Below, in pieces: positions 29,495-37,729 of a stretch of 64,000 nucleotides of DNA. A model generated the notes under the pieces. It saw only the letters and a list, made by a program, of their open reading frames with translations, had not been told where the DNA came from and did not search any database. Each line of letters starts with the position of its first letter. The stretch's first letter is position 1. The DNA is from Psychrobacter sp. Pi2-52 (lineage in GTDB: Bacteria; Pseudomonadota; Gammaproteobacteria; Pseudomonadales; Moraxellaceae): assembly GCF_904846705.1 (NCBI RefSeq), contig NZ_CAJHBS010000014.1, forward strand, positions 20,191 to 84,190. The letters run 5' to 3'. Position numbers and translations under genes: made by a program.

Positions 29495-30094
29495 TTAGCG
29501 TCCCAGTTGGGTCGTGGTCATCTGCCAAATTTCTGCTAAAGGGGTATTGGTTTGGCTAATCTTTGCAATCAAGCTTGCGCCAAGCCATGCAAGATACCAA
29601 CGCTTGGCCATACTCTCAGCTGAAATATTGTCGAGACGAGGTACCGACCCGTCTGCCCAGCCTGCCTTAATCTGCTCAGCAAGCCACATGGTCGTCTGCT
29701 GATAGCCAGTATCAAGTGCCTTACGCATGGTTTCTGACATATCGGCTACCTCTGCGCTGAGCTTCACTACCAAGCATTTTTCATGGTCACAGCCGTTCTG
29801 CTGGGTGTCATACCAGTTTTGAAAATAATCATATAGTTTTTGCTGTGCACTGACATCTTGTGCATCGATGACATCCAACCGAGTCTTATATAAACTAAAA
29901 TAATGATTAATAATTGCTTCACCAAAGGCTTCTTTAGAAGCGAAATAATGGTAAAAAGAACCCTTTGGCACACCTGCTGTATCTAAAATTTGCTTTAGAC
30001 CAACAGCGGTAAAACCTTTCTTAGCAATTAATTGGTAGCCAGTAGCAAGTAAATGAGCTTTGGTATCTGGGGTAGTTGCGTCTGTATTAGACAT
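29495..30094 (-). CDS. TetR-family repressor (NemR/AcuR-like)
   Basis: 199 residues. N-terminal helix-turn-helix (KHLLATGYQLI-like first helix, then GLKQILDTAGVPKGSFYHYFASKEAFG), followed by an all-helical ligand domain. The C-terminal domain has two close Cys (GCDHEKCLV, about residues 100-106), placed in the region where NemR-type electrophile sensors carry reactive Cys; this is suggestive only. Neighbours are aldehyde- and alkenal-detoxifying enzymes. Identical palindromes lie near its own promoter (30284-30298) and in front of the yqhD-like gene, indicating autoregulation plus control of the island. Confidence 0.88.
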   Translation of the reverse strand: MSNTDATTPDTKAHLLATGYQLIAKKGFTAVGLKQILDTAGVPKGSFYHYFASKEAFGEAIINHYFSLYKTRLDVIDAQDVSAQQKLYDYFQNWYDTQQNGCDHEKCLVVKLSAEVADMSETMRKALDTGYQQTTMWLAEQIKAGWADGSVPRLDNISAESMAKRWYLAWLGASLIAKISQTNTPLAEIWQMTTTQLGR

Positions 30095-30522
30095 AAACAG
30101 GATTGTCTCCCTTAGTAGTTGCTTATATTAGCGTATGTATTAGATAGTCAGTTAAAACAGTTAACGTTCATTTGAACGTCACGTTGATGGCGTATTGTAA
30201 TAGGATATAGTTATATGTGTTACGTTTTATCAACAATATTCACTGACAAAATAGTCTTGTTTTATTAATAGCTATGGTAGCATTAGACCAGTCGTCTATC
30301 AAGGTAGGTTTTGTTGTTATCCGTTACCGTTAGTATTTATTGCTAAAGATCATTTTTCATTAGAGCTCTTTTTAATTGATAACTATTGATTGATAGCTCA
30401 GTAACGATTTCAGACTTACTTCTTGCCAGATATTTTCTCATTAAGATATCGCCGACTTAATAATTTTATTTTAATAATCGAAAACCAATACTTAACATAA
30501 CAAATTAAAAATAAGGATGATT
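30095..30522. other. Divergent regulatory region tetR / aldehyde dehydrogenase
   Basis: 428 bp. Operator 2 (30284-30298) overlaps a likely tetR promoter on the minus strand: TTGATA (30297-30302), 17-bp spacer, TACCAT (30274-30279). The rest is A+T-rich; the aldehyde dehydrogenase promoter is not assigned. Confidence 0.5.
30284..30298. promoter_or_regulatory. TetR-type operator 2 (tetR / aldehyde dehydrogenase gap)
   Basis: TAGACCAGTCGTCTA, same 15 bp as operator 1 and also preceded by AT. It covers the start of the spacer of the proposed tetR promoter and lies 225 bp upstream of the divergent aldehyde dehydrogenase gene. Confidence 0.8.
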
Positions 30523-32001
30523 ATGTCAACCAATACTACGAGTACATATAGTGATTTCCATTTACAGTTCATCGCTGGTGAATGGCAAACCGGTAAAGAC
30601 GATAGTACCAACACCAATACCAACCCATATAACGGTGATACGCTTGTAGAGATCCAGCAAGCGACCAAAGAACAGTTGAACGAAGCCTATGATGCGGCGA
30701 CCCAAGCTCAAGAAGCGTGGGCCAAGCAGACACCAGCAGCGCGTGCCGCAGTGTTGTATAAAGTCGTAAATATACTCGATCAGCGCCAAGAAGAAATCGT
30801 CGATTGGCTAATCAAAGAGTCGGGCAGTACTCGTATCAAAGCCATGGTCGAGTTCGGTGCAACGCGCGCGATTACCCTTGAAGCAGCGACATTCCCTAAC
30901 CGTGTCCATGGTGAGATTCGTCCATCGAATACTCCTGGTAAAGAAAACTTCATTTATCGTGAGCCAATCGGCGTTGTCGCTGTTATTAGCCCATGGAACT
31001 TCCCACTACATTTAACGCAGCGCTCTATCGCGCCTGCCTTAGCACTTGGTAACGCCGTAGTACTCAAGCCTGCTAGTGATACGCCAGTGACAGGTGGTCT
31101 GTTACTTGCAAAAGTGTTTGAAGAAGCAGGTCTTCCAAAAGGTCTATTAAACGTCGTGGTCGGCTCAGGAAGTGAGATAGGCGATGCAATCGTTGAACAC
31201 AAAGCGCCAAGTCTAGTGTCGTTCACGGGTTCGACCTCTGTGGGCAAACATATCGGTGAGTTGGCAAATGGTGGTGAATACATCAAACAAGTAGCGCTTG
31301 AATTGGGCGGTAACAGTCCATTTGTTGTACTAAAAGATGCTGATATCGAGCAAGCCGTAAAAGCGGCTGCCTTTGGTAAATTCTTGCATCAAGGTCAAAT
31401 CTGTATCGCGATTAACAGAGTCATCGTAGAAGACGAGATATATGATGATTTCGTGGAGCGTTTCTTAGCGCATGTTAAAACATTGAACGTCGGCGACCCT
31501 AATAAGCAAGATACCGCTGTTGGCCCAATTATCAACGAAAAACAAGTTAAATCGCTCAAAGAAAAAATCGCTAAAGCGCAGGAAGAAGGCGCAAAAATGA
31601 TACTCAGTGGCGAGATCGACGGCCAAGTCGTACCGCCGCACATCTTTACCGAAGTGACTCGCGAAATGGATCTATCACGCAATGAAGTGTTTGGACCATT
31701 GGTTGGTATCATCCGTGCTAAAGACGAAGACGATGCGCTATCGATTGCCAATGATTCTATGTATGGTCTGTCTAGCGCGGTATTCACTGCTGATATGCAA
31801 AAAGGTCTACGTTTCGCTCGGGGTATCAGAGCTGGCATGACCCATATCAATGACATCTCAGTCAATGATGAAAGCAATACGCCATTCGGTGGTGAGAAAA
31901 ACTCAGGTATTGGTCGCTTCAACGGTGAGTGGGTACTAGAAGAGTTCACTAGAACACATTGGATCTCAATGCAAAATGAGCCACGTGAATATCCGTTCTA
32001 A
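30523..32001 (+). CDS. NAD(P)-dependent aldehyde dehydrogenase (benzaldehyde/vanillin type)
   Basis: About 492 residues. Oxidises aldehydes to acids. [19 protein letters not shown] with the catalytic Asn, [13 protein letters not shown] for cofactor binding, [10 protein letters not shown] with the general-base Glu, and the catalytic Cys in HQGQICIA at about residue 290 are all present. The sequence style is that of aromatic/aliphatic aldehyde dehydrogenases such as vanillin dehydrogenase. Two ATGs are in frame: the second (30523) has AGGA 5 bp upstream, the first (30517) overlaps that site, so I use 30523. Divergent from tetR with an operator in the gap. Confidence 0.92.
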   Translation: MSTNTTSTYSDFHLQFIAGEWQTGKDDSTNTNTNPYNGDTLVEIQQATKEQLNEAYDAATQAQEAWAKQTPAARAAVLYKVVNILDQRQEEIVDWLIKESGSTRIKAMVEFGATRAITLEAATFPNRVHGEIRPSNTPGKENFIYREPIGVVAVISPWNFPLHLTQRSIAPALALGNAVVLKPASDTPVTGGLLLAKVFEEAGLPKGLLNVVVGSGSEIGDAIVEHKAPSLVSFTGSTSVGKHIGELANGGEYIKQVALELGGNSPFVVLKDADIEQAVKAAAFGKFLHQGQICIAINRVIVEDEIYDDFVERFLAHVKTLNVGDPNKQDTAVGPIINEKQVKSLKEKIAKAQEEGAKMILSGEIDGQVVPPHIFTEVTREMDLSRNEVFGPLVGIIRAKDEDDALSIANDSMYGLSSAVFTADMQKGLRFARGIRAGMTHINDISVNDESNTPFGGEKNSGIGRFNGEWVLEEFTRTHWISMQNEPREYPF

Positions 32002-32033
32002 TTTTCCTAAAATAGAATGCTAATAGTTAATAA

Positions 32034-32064
32034 AAAAGACCGCTTTGATAGCGGTCTTTTTTTT
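32034..32064 (+). terminator. Terminator of the aldehyde dehydrogenase gene
   Basis: AAAAGACCGCT-ttgat-AGCGGTCTTTT hairpin with a long T-run. Confidence 0.92.
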
Positions 32065-32115
32065 GTGTCATTTGGCAACTTGCTGATAATGACGTATTTG
32101 AAGTTGGTCAATCTC

Positions 32116-32364
32116 TTATCTGGCATGAAAACCAAGTAACCCTTCAATCTCTTCCATAGTCATTCGTCTTACCAGTGCTTGTTCTTCTACCGACAGGCGG
32201 TTGGTGTGCTCTTTTATCATCGTATGAATACTCCGCGATATCTCAGAGGTAGTCGCGTAATACATTTGAGGCTGATCTTTTGTCAATCTCATCAAAAATC
32301 GATTGATAAGTTTACGCTTTTCATCTGATTTATTTTCTTCAGTCGTAGTATTATTTTGAGTCAT
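32116..32364 (-). CDS. Small hypothetical protein (82 aa)
   Basis: A hydrophilic, probably helical protein with acidic and basic residues (TEENKSDEKRKLINRFLMRL at the N-terminus; LSVEEQALVRRMTMEEIEGLLG near the end). No membrane segment, signal peptide or known motif. I count it as a real gene because AGGAG stands 6 bp before the ATG and the composition is that of a soluble protein. Function unknown; it is convergent with the aldehyde dehydrogenase and divergent from the cryptochrome gene. Confidence 0.7.
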   Translation of the reverse strand: MTQNNTTTEENKSDEKRKLINRFLMRLTKDQPQMYYATTSEISRSIHTMIKEHTNRLSVEEQALVRRMTMEEIEGLLGFHAR

Positions 32365-32577
32365 GGTGTTCTCCTAGAGGTAAGCCATTTAAGCAGTCAG
32401 ACATATGAGAGTCAACGCTTATAAGTAGTTTCTGGGGCTGAGCGCATTGCCTTACAAGTATTAGGCTCGCATCATAGTTGAATGCTAAGTATGTTTTACA
32501 TCGTATATGATATTTCAAGATTAAAGACTAAATATTAAAAATAATAGATAAGCGCTAAACAGCCAGAAGGATAGGGT

Positions 32578-33960
32578 ATGTCAAATCAAGCAGCGAACAA
32601 CTCAGAGAACAGAAATGTCACGTTGGTGCTATTTCACAATGACTTGCGGGTAGCCGACAATGCCACTCTATTAAAAGCATCTGAAATATCTACTAAAGGT
32701 AACTTGTTGCTAGTTTATGCGTTATCGTTGACAGATATATTAGACGATAAAGACCATTACGATGCCTATCATTATGAGGCTATGGGGCAAGCTCGTCAGC
32801 AGTTTTTGCATGATAGCCTAGCTGATTTAAATGCGTCACTGATACAGCGTGGTAATAGGTTGCTGTATTTACAGAAAGACGATGAAACATTGGACGTCTT
32901 TACTCAGTTGAGTGATCTAATAGCGCAGCAACAAGTGACAGATATCTGCATCAGCCAGACGGCAGATTATAATCAAAACAAAGTATATGACCTTCTACAG
33001 GCGAAATATCCAGAGATACAGTGGCACATTCAAACAACGGCTACTTTGTTTGACGAGTTACCGCTAGAAAGCTTACCCAAAAGTTTTACGCAGTTTCGTA
33101 AACAAATCGAAATTGGTTACGATTTGCTACATGCAGAAAAAGATATAGCCATTTCTCCAACGCCAGAAACACTTGCTCCATTGCTTGACAATATGTTGAG
33201 TAGGAACGAGTACTTTTTTGAATTTCAGTGGTCTAATCAGGCAGGGCGTGATAAGCCATCACAGCAGCCATCCAGTTTTAGAGGTGGTGAGTTAAATGGC
33301 CTCGAGCACTTAGATGCCTATTTCGATTCCGATGCGCCCAGCACTTATAAAACTACCCGAAACGCGCTAGATGAGTGGGCGCATTCCACAAAGTTCTCCG
33401 CATGGCTTGCAAACGGCTCACTGTCTGTAAACACGATATTAAATCGTCTACGTCGCTATGAGCGCGATATTATCGCAAATGACTCTACCTATTGGATATG
33501 GTTTGAGCTGCTGTGGCGTGAGTATTTTTATTGGTACGCCGTGACCCACCAGCAAAAGTTATTTTGGTTTAAGGGCATCGCTCAGCACGCACCTTCAACT
33601 CAATTGGACGAAAATCTGTTAGCACAATGGAAAAATGGTACAACACAATATCCTATCGTCAACGCATGCATGAACCAATTGAACGCGACAGGTTATATGT
33701 CGAATCGTGGACGACAACTGGTTGCCAGTTGCTTTATTCATGAGCTAGGCCTTGATTGGCGTTACGGGGCAGCTTACTTTGAGCAACAACTTATCGACTA
33801 CGATGTCGGCAGTAATTGGGGCAATTGGCAATATCTGGCAGGCGTGGGTGCTGACCCAAGAGGATGCAGGCAGTTTAATCTCGACAAGCAAACCCAGCAA
33901 TACGATCCAAATGGTGAGTTTATCCGTCAGTGGCAAGGCAACACTCAAAAGAGTGACTAA
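32578..33960 (+). CDS. DASH-family cryptochrome / photolyase
   Basis: 460 residues. N-terminal photolyase domain (LVLFHNDLRVADNATLLKA) for the antenna cofactor and a C-terminal FAD domain. The FAD part has FRGGELNGLEHLDAY, WFELLWREYFYW, RGRQLVASCFIHELGLDWR and the DASH hallmark WGNWQYLAGVGADPRG with RQFN after it. DASH proteins repair cyclobutane pyrimidine dimers, mainly in single-stranded DNA, using blue light, and may signal. Ribosome site near AGAAGGA. The next gene (DUF3429), 69 bp on, may form an operon with it. Confidence 0.92.
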   Translation: MSNQAANNSENRNVTLVLFHNDLRVADNATLLKASEISTKGNLLLVYALSLTDILDDKDHYDAYHYEAMGQARQQFLHDSLADLNASLIQRGNRLLYLQKDDETLDVFTQLSDLIAQQQVTDICISQTADYNQNKVYDLLQAKYPEIQWHIQTTATLFDELPLESLPKSFTQFRKQIEIGYDLLHAEKDIAISPTPETLAPLLDNMLSRNEYFFEFQWSNQAGRDKPSQQPSSFRGGELNGLEHLDAYFDSDAPSTYKTTRNALDEWAHSTKFSAWLANGSLSVNTILNRLRRYERDIIANDSTYWIWFELLWREYFYWYAVTHQQKLFWFKGIAQHAPSTQLDENLLAQWKNGTTQYPIVNACMNQLNATGYMSNRGRQLVASCFIHELGLDWRYGAAYFEQQLIDYDVGSNWGNWQYLAGVGADPRGCRQFNLDKQTQQYDPNGEFIRQWQGNTQKSD

Positions 33961-34029
33961 TGTATGTTGAAAACTCCCACTCAACAAGTGACAACTATTA
34001 TTAGATTAATTATAAGATAGGTTTAAACA

Positions 34030-34467
34030 ATGAAAAAGCCCAGTCCTTATTTAACTTTTGCAGGTGCTATTCCGTTTGTCGCCTGTGCATTTTTGCTGAT
34101 GATAGACGTTGTTACCGTGCCTATGCTTGGTTCAGTACTCGATGTATTGAGTGCTTATGGACTAGTGATTGGCTCATTTATGGCAGGTGCGCATTGGGGT
34201 AATCATTTAGATTTAGCTGAAGACAATAAGTGGGCAGTTAGGCTTCCATTATATAGCAATGTCATTGCGCTTGGCCTTTGGCTTGGGTTTTTAATCTTAT
34301 CAGCCAGCAGTTTTATTTGGCTATTAGTGATTGGGTTTATAAGTCTGTTGGTTATTGATTATAGCCTTCATCAAGCGCAGATTATCAGTCACACATATTT
34401 TAAAATTAGGCAGTATGTCACGGCGATAGTGGTCATATCGTTAGTCATCGCGGTATTACAGTTGTAA
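34030..34467 (+). CDS. DUF3429-type small membrane protein
   Basis: 145 residues with four or five hydrophobic segments and almost no soluble part. PYLTFAGAIPFVACAFLL at the start and the SFMAGAHWGNHLD motif in the middle match what I recall of the DUF3429 inner-membrane family, whose members are often found beside photolyase or cryptochrome genes. Function unknown. It starts 69 bp after the cryptochrome stop on the same strand. The family assignment is from memory. Confidence 0.7.
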   Translation: MKKPSPYLTFAGAIPFVACAFLLMIDVVTVPMLGSVLDVLSAYGLVIGSFMAGAHWGNHLDLAEDNKWAVRLPLYSNVIALGLWLGFLILSASSFIWLLVIGFISLLVIDYSLHQAQIISHTYFKIRQYVTAIVVISLVIAVLQL

Positions 34468-34620
34468 GTGGTATTGACTAAGTCATGTCTAAATAATAGC
34501 TAAAGAACAGCCAGCCTGATTTCTCTATTTTTATAATTGGGAAATTTATTTCAGAGATTTCCGCAAGCGTAGCACTTCGATGAGTAAAATATTTGATAGT
34601 TAGACTAAAAATTAATAAAG

Positions 34621-34644
34621 TTCATTTAAAATGAATGTTATAAT
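34621..34644 (+). promoter_or_regulatory. NsrR-like box and -10 element upstream of nnrS
   Basis: TTCATTTAAAATGAA (34621-34635) is a perfect 15-bp palindrome and, with its flanks AAAG and TGTT, resembles the NsrR consensus (AAGNTGCATTTNAAATGCATNTT, from memory). TATAAT follows at 34639-34644, so the site would lie in the promoter spacer and allow repression. An nsrR homologue lies 1.6 kb downstream. Confidence 0.7.
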
Positions 34645-34676
34645 TAAAGCCATCTATATTCTTTAAGAAGATGGCT

Positions 34677-35924
34677 ATGCAATCTATCAAGTTACCTAGA
34701 AAACCACCAAGCTCTCCGCATCCTATCCTTAATTTAAGCTTTCGCATATTTTTTAGTGCTGCTGCGCTATTTGCCGTAGTAACGATGCTGCTATGGGCGT
34801 TTGTGTTCACTGGTCACACGGATATCGATGCACAGGTTTTGAACCCGTTATACTGGCACGGCCATGAAATGGTGTATGGTTATGCCCTAGCAGTGGTAGC
34901 CGGGTTCTTGCTAACCGCGGTCAAGACATGGACAGGGGTGATGATGCCGCATGGTTATAAATTGCTAGGTATCTTTATCTGTTGGTTGCTGGCACGTCTG
35001 AGCTGGTTAGGTTTTGGGCTTGGCATGACGCTCATAGGTGATAGTATCTCGTGGCTATATATAGCAGCCATTTTTGATGTAGTATTTGTCGCCTCGATGG
35101 CATATGTAGTATGTCGAGCAGTATGGCAAGTTAAACAATATAAGCAAATGGGTATCTTGGCAAAACTGGCCCTGCTGTTCTTTGGCAACGGACTCTGCTA
35201 TTGGGGCATTATTAATGCTGATATGAATACAACTAAGATAGGTATTTATCTTGGGTTCTACTTGATTATCGGTTTGGTGCTGACTATTGGCCGCCGCGTA
35301 GTACCATTTTTTATCGAACGTGGTCTTAGTATGGGTATAGAAAATTCAGAACCCGTTAAACTACGTAATAGTAATACACAAGATATCGCAAGCTTAGTGT
35401 TTTTCTTCGCCTTTTTTATTAGTGATGTATTTTACCCAAATAAATATCTGCTGACGGTTACTGCACTTGGCGTAGCAGTGATTAATATCGTACGTCTGAT
35501 AGGGTGGTATCATCACGGTATTTGGCAAAAACCATTACTTTGGTCGTTGTATATTGCGTTTTTAGGCATGTGTTTGAGTTTCTTATTGTATGCACTACAG
35601 CCTTGGCTCGGTTATCCGCACAGCATCGCTATGCATGGACTGGCGATCGCTGGTGTTGGTATGATGACGTTAGCCATGATGACTAGAGTATCTCTGGGAC
35701 ATACAGGTCGCAGTATTCATCAACCGCCAAAAACGGTAAGCGTTATGTATGGCTTGATGGTCTTAGTATTTATCAGCCGCGTACTACTACCGCTAGTAGA
35801 TATGAGTCATTACCTAATGTGGATTATGATGGCGCAAAGTGCTTGGATTGTGTGTTTTGTGCTATTTTGCATCAGTTATCTGCCTATGCTGGCACGTCCT
35901 CGGCCTGATGGTTTATTTGGTTAA
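34677..35924 (+). CDS. nnrS: NnrS family protein (nitric oxide stress, heme/copper membrane protein)
   Basis: About 415 residues with roughly 12 hydrophobic segments. Typical NnrS features: LSFRIFFSAAALFA at the start, the PLYWHGHEMVYGYA histidine motif, VAGFLLTAVKTWTG, IGRRVVPFFIERG, and the late MAMHGLAIAGVGMMTLAMMTRVSLGHTGR-like region (HGLAIAGVG and SLGHTGR). NnrS proteins lessen damage from nitric oxide and are usually under NsrR or NnrR control. Two ATGs: the one at 34677 has AAGAAG six bases upstream and is preferred over 34671. It belongs with the NsrR-like gene downstream. Confidence 0.9.
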   Translation: MQSIKLPRKPPSSPHPILNLSFRIFFSAAALFAVVTMLLWAFVFTGHTDIDAQVLNPLYWHGHEMVYGYALAVVAGFLLTAVKTWTGVMMPHGYKLLGIFICWLLARLSWLGFGLGMTLIGDSISWLYIAAIFDVVFVASMAYVVCRAVWQVKQYKQMGILAKLALLFFGNGLCYWGIINADMNTTKIGIYLGFYLIIGLVLTIGRRVVPFFIERGLSMGIENSEPVKLRNSNTQDIASLVFFFAFFISDVFYPNKYLLTVTALGVAVINIVRLIGWYHHGIWQKPLLWSLYIAFLGMCLSFLLYALQPWLGYPHSIAMHGLAIAGVGMMTLAMMTRVSLGHTGRSIHQPPKTVSVMYGLMVLVFISRVLLPLVDMSHYLMWIMMAQSAWIVCFVLFCISYLPMLARPRPDGLFG

Positions 35925-35993
35925 AGCAGGCTAACGATACTGTTTCCAAATGCTATGTCTAAATGTTATTACCAAAAATACGACTTACTTTGT

Positions 35994-36170
35994 CTAGGGC
36001 GTGTCATCAATTAGCACATTGATGCAATTTATAGCCTTAAAATGGCTAAATTTTCGCTAAACTGTGTCAAAGTTCTTGTCAATATGTTCATATTCACTGC
36101 GAACTTTTCCTTATTTAGCATCAATTTATCTTATTTTAATGCTCATAATCTAATTGATGACACGCCCTAG
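35994..36170. mobile_element. 177-bp MITE with perfect 21-bp terminal inverted repeats
   Basis: The left end CTAGGGCGTGTCATCAATTAG is repeated exactly, inverted, at 36150-36170. The terminal CTAG on both sides may include a target duplication. There is a subterminal inverted match (TTGATGC / GCATCAA) and no open frame of note. The perfect ends suggest mobilisation by an intact IS elsewhere, perhaps IS5-like, which is inference. It sits 40 bp before the nsrR-like gene. Confidence 0.85.
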
Positions 36171-36209
36171 CTTAATATATAAAATTTATAAAAATAGGAG
36201 CGCAAGTAC

Positions 36210-36725
36210 ATGCGACTGACCAACTATAGTGACTACGCGCTACGCTCATTGATCTATTTGGCTGTGAAACCAGATCCATCATTATTGGCTAATATTAGCG
36301 ATATCGCTGACAGCTATGGTATTTCTAAAAGTCATTTGACCAAGATTATTCATCAGCTGGGCCAACTGGGTTATATCGAAAGTGTGCGCGGCAAAAACGG
36401 TGGCATACGATTGGCACGTGCGCCTAAAGATATCAATTTAGGCGTATTGATCAAACAGATAGAGCCTGATTTCAATTTGGTTGAGTGCTTTGCCGTACCA
36501 GCGACCCGCAATGATAGCGAGCAGGATGTTCATCAGGCGAATTTGCCAGTGACATTTATTGAGGAAAAAAAGAATAAATCACTAGGCTGCGTGATTAGTC
36601 CAGCCTGTCAGCTAAAAAGCGTGTTTTTTGAAGCGCTCACCGCATTTATCAATGTGCTTGAGCGTTATACGTTAGCAGATATTATTAACAATGAAGATGA
36701 GTTGGCTACTTTGCTGTTTCGATAA
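36210..36725 (+). CDS. nsrR: Rrf2-family NsrR-like nitric oxide sensor
   Basis: 171 residues. Winged helix-turn-helix (MRLTNYSDYALRSLIYLA, then SDIADSYGISKSHLTKIIHQLGQLGYIESVRGKNGGIRLA). NsrR holds a [4Fe-4S] cluster through Asp8 and three Cys; here Asp8, Cys93, Cys127 and Cys133 are present, with CVISPACQLK matching other NsrR proteins. The gap between the first two Cys is 33 residues instead of about 4-6, because of an acidic/polar insertion. The C-terminus RYTLADI is typical. Ribosome site TAGGAG. A MITE ends 40 bp upstream and may supply part of the promoter. Confidence 0.88.
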   Translation: MRLTNYSDYALRSLIYLAVKPDPSLLANISDIADSYGISKSHLTKIIHQLGQLGYIESVRGKNGGIRLARAPKDINLGVLIKQIEPDFNLVECFAVPATRNDSEQDVHQANLPVTFIEEKKNKSLGCVISPACQLKSVFFEALTAFINVLERYTLADIINNEDELATLLFR

Positions 36726-36766
36726 TAAGTTTCGATCATCGCATGTTTTATAAAGTTACTGGCTCA

Positions 36767-36814
36767 AAAAATGGGTCGCTACATTAGTAAATACAGTAAT
36801 AGCGACCCATTTTT
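36767..36814. terminator. Bidirectional terminator between nsrR and the paralogue pair
   Basis: Perfect 15-bp stem AAAAATGGGTCGCTA / TAGCGACCCATTTTT between convergent genes. Confidence 0.88.
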
Positions 36815-36850
36815 ATGTTTAGCAAAGATGTTTGCCTAAGGTGTGAAAAG

Positions 36851-37597
36851 TTAGGCGTTTTCTAGTTTTGGACGTGCTTTCTTAACGGCTTTCACCAGTG
36901 CTTTCTCAAACCCACCTTCTTTGAACTGAACAAGATAAGAATGCGCAGCACAGAAATTGCGTACGTCACGCCATTCATGAGCCAAATTGGTCGCCCAGTC
37001 GCAGTATTGCGCGCCAGCGTTCGGCTCGTTTTTCAGGGCTTTTTTGGTCGTAGGATGCAGTATTAGCTCAGGTAATACAGCTTCTAATAGCTTCGTTGGT
37101 GGACTCATAAAAGTATCATCTACGTGTAAGCTTTGACTGGCAGGATGATAAGCCAATAAAGAACCTGCATGAATCATCTCATTGGGCGAGATATAATAAA
37201 TGCCCTCTGATATTGAAAACTTAAGCTCAGGATAGCGTGCAGCGACTGCGTCACTTTCAACCAAGTCATCTGCCCAATCGATTTCTGGTACTTTTTTATG
37301 ATGACGGCTACTGCCATAAAAGGTGGCTTGCGGGAAGTCTTTGGCCATTTGAGCACAGCTGACTGTATGAAAAGGATGTACGTTCAGCACCGCTTCGACA
37401 TCTTGACCATTGTTAGTGAGTGCCATGACCTCATCTCGAACATCACCCGTTAGGGCGTAACTGTCCAAAAAGATAAATTTCCCTGATGGTAGTTTGATCA
37501 GAGAGCATTGAGTGCCAATGTTTAACACACCACCGAGACGGAATGTTCCGCGTATGTTCCAAAATCCTGCGCCTAAATCATGAATGTGATCAGTCAT
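36851..37597 (-). CDS. Unrecognised protein, possible degenerate metallo-beta-lactamase fold (paralogue 1)
   Basis: 248 residues, cytoplasmic, no signal peptide. Order of elements: LGAGFWNIRGTFR, SLIKLPSGKFIFLDSYAL, VEAVLNVHPFHTVSCAQMAKDFP, FYGSSRHHKKVPEIDWADDL, LLAYHPASQSLHVDDTF, LHPTTKKAL. The layout (strand, D, then H-x-x-H, later D-D and H) resembles metallo-beta-lactamase hydrolases, but the HxHxDH motif is reduced to HPFHTV, so the metal site is incomplete or different. It is highly similar along its whole length to the next gene upstream (37730-38476). Ribosome site GAGGA. Function not assigned. Confidence 0.75.
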   Translation of the reverse strand: MTDHIHDLGAGFWNIRGTFRLGGVLNIGTQCSLIKLPSGKFIFLDSYALTGDVRDEVMALTNNGQDVEAVLNVHPFHTVSCAQMAKDFPQATFYGSSRHHKKVPEIDWADDLVESDAVAARYPELKFSISEGIYYISPNEMIHAGSLLAYHPASQSLHVDDTFMSPPTKLLEAVLPELILHPTTKKALKNEPNAGAQYCDWATNLAHEWRDVRNFCAAHSYLVQFKEGGFEKALVKAVKKARPKLENA

Positions 37598-37729
37598 TTA
37601 TAATTTTCCTCGTCTAGTTAATTAAATAAAATATGTAAATAAAACGAAGCTACTTTTTCACCGTAAACTTTGTTTTTCGAGTTGTTTTAGTAGTATGTGT
37701 TCTAACTCTTTACACCTTTATGTTTGTTT

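Noticed and set aside
31395..31949. 184-codon minus-strand frame opposite the aldehyde dehydrogenase
   Set aside because: The Ser-rich translation is an antisense shadow; the plus strand carries a full, conserved enzyme.
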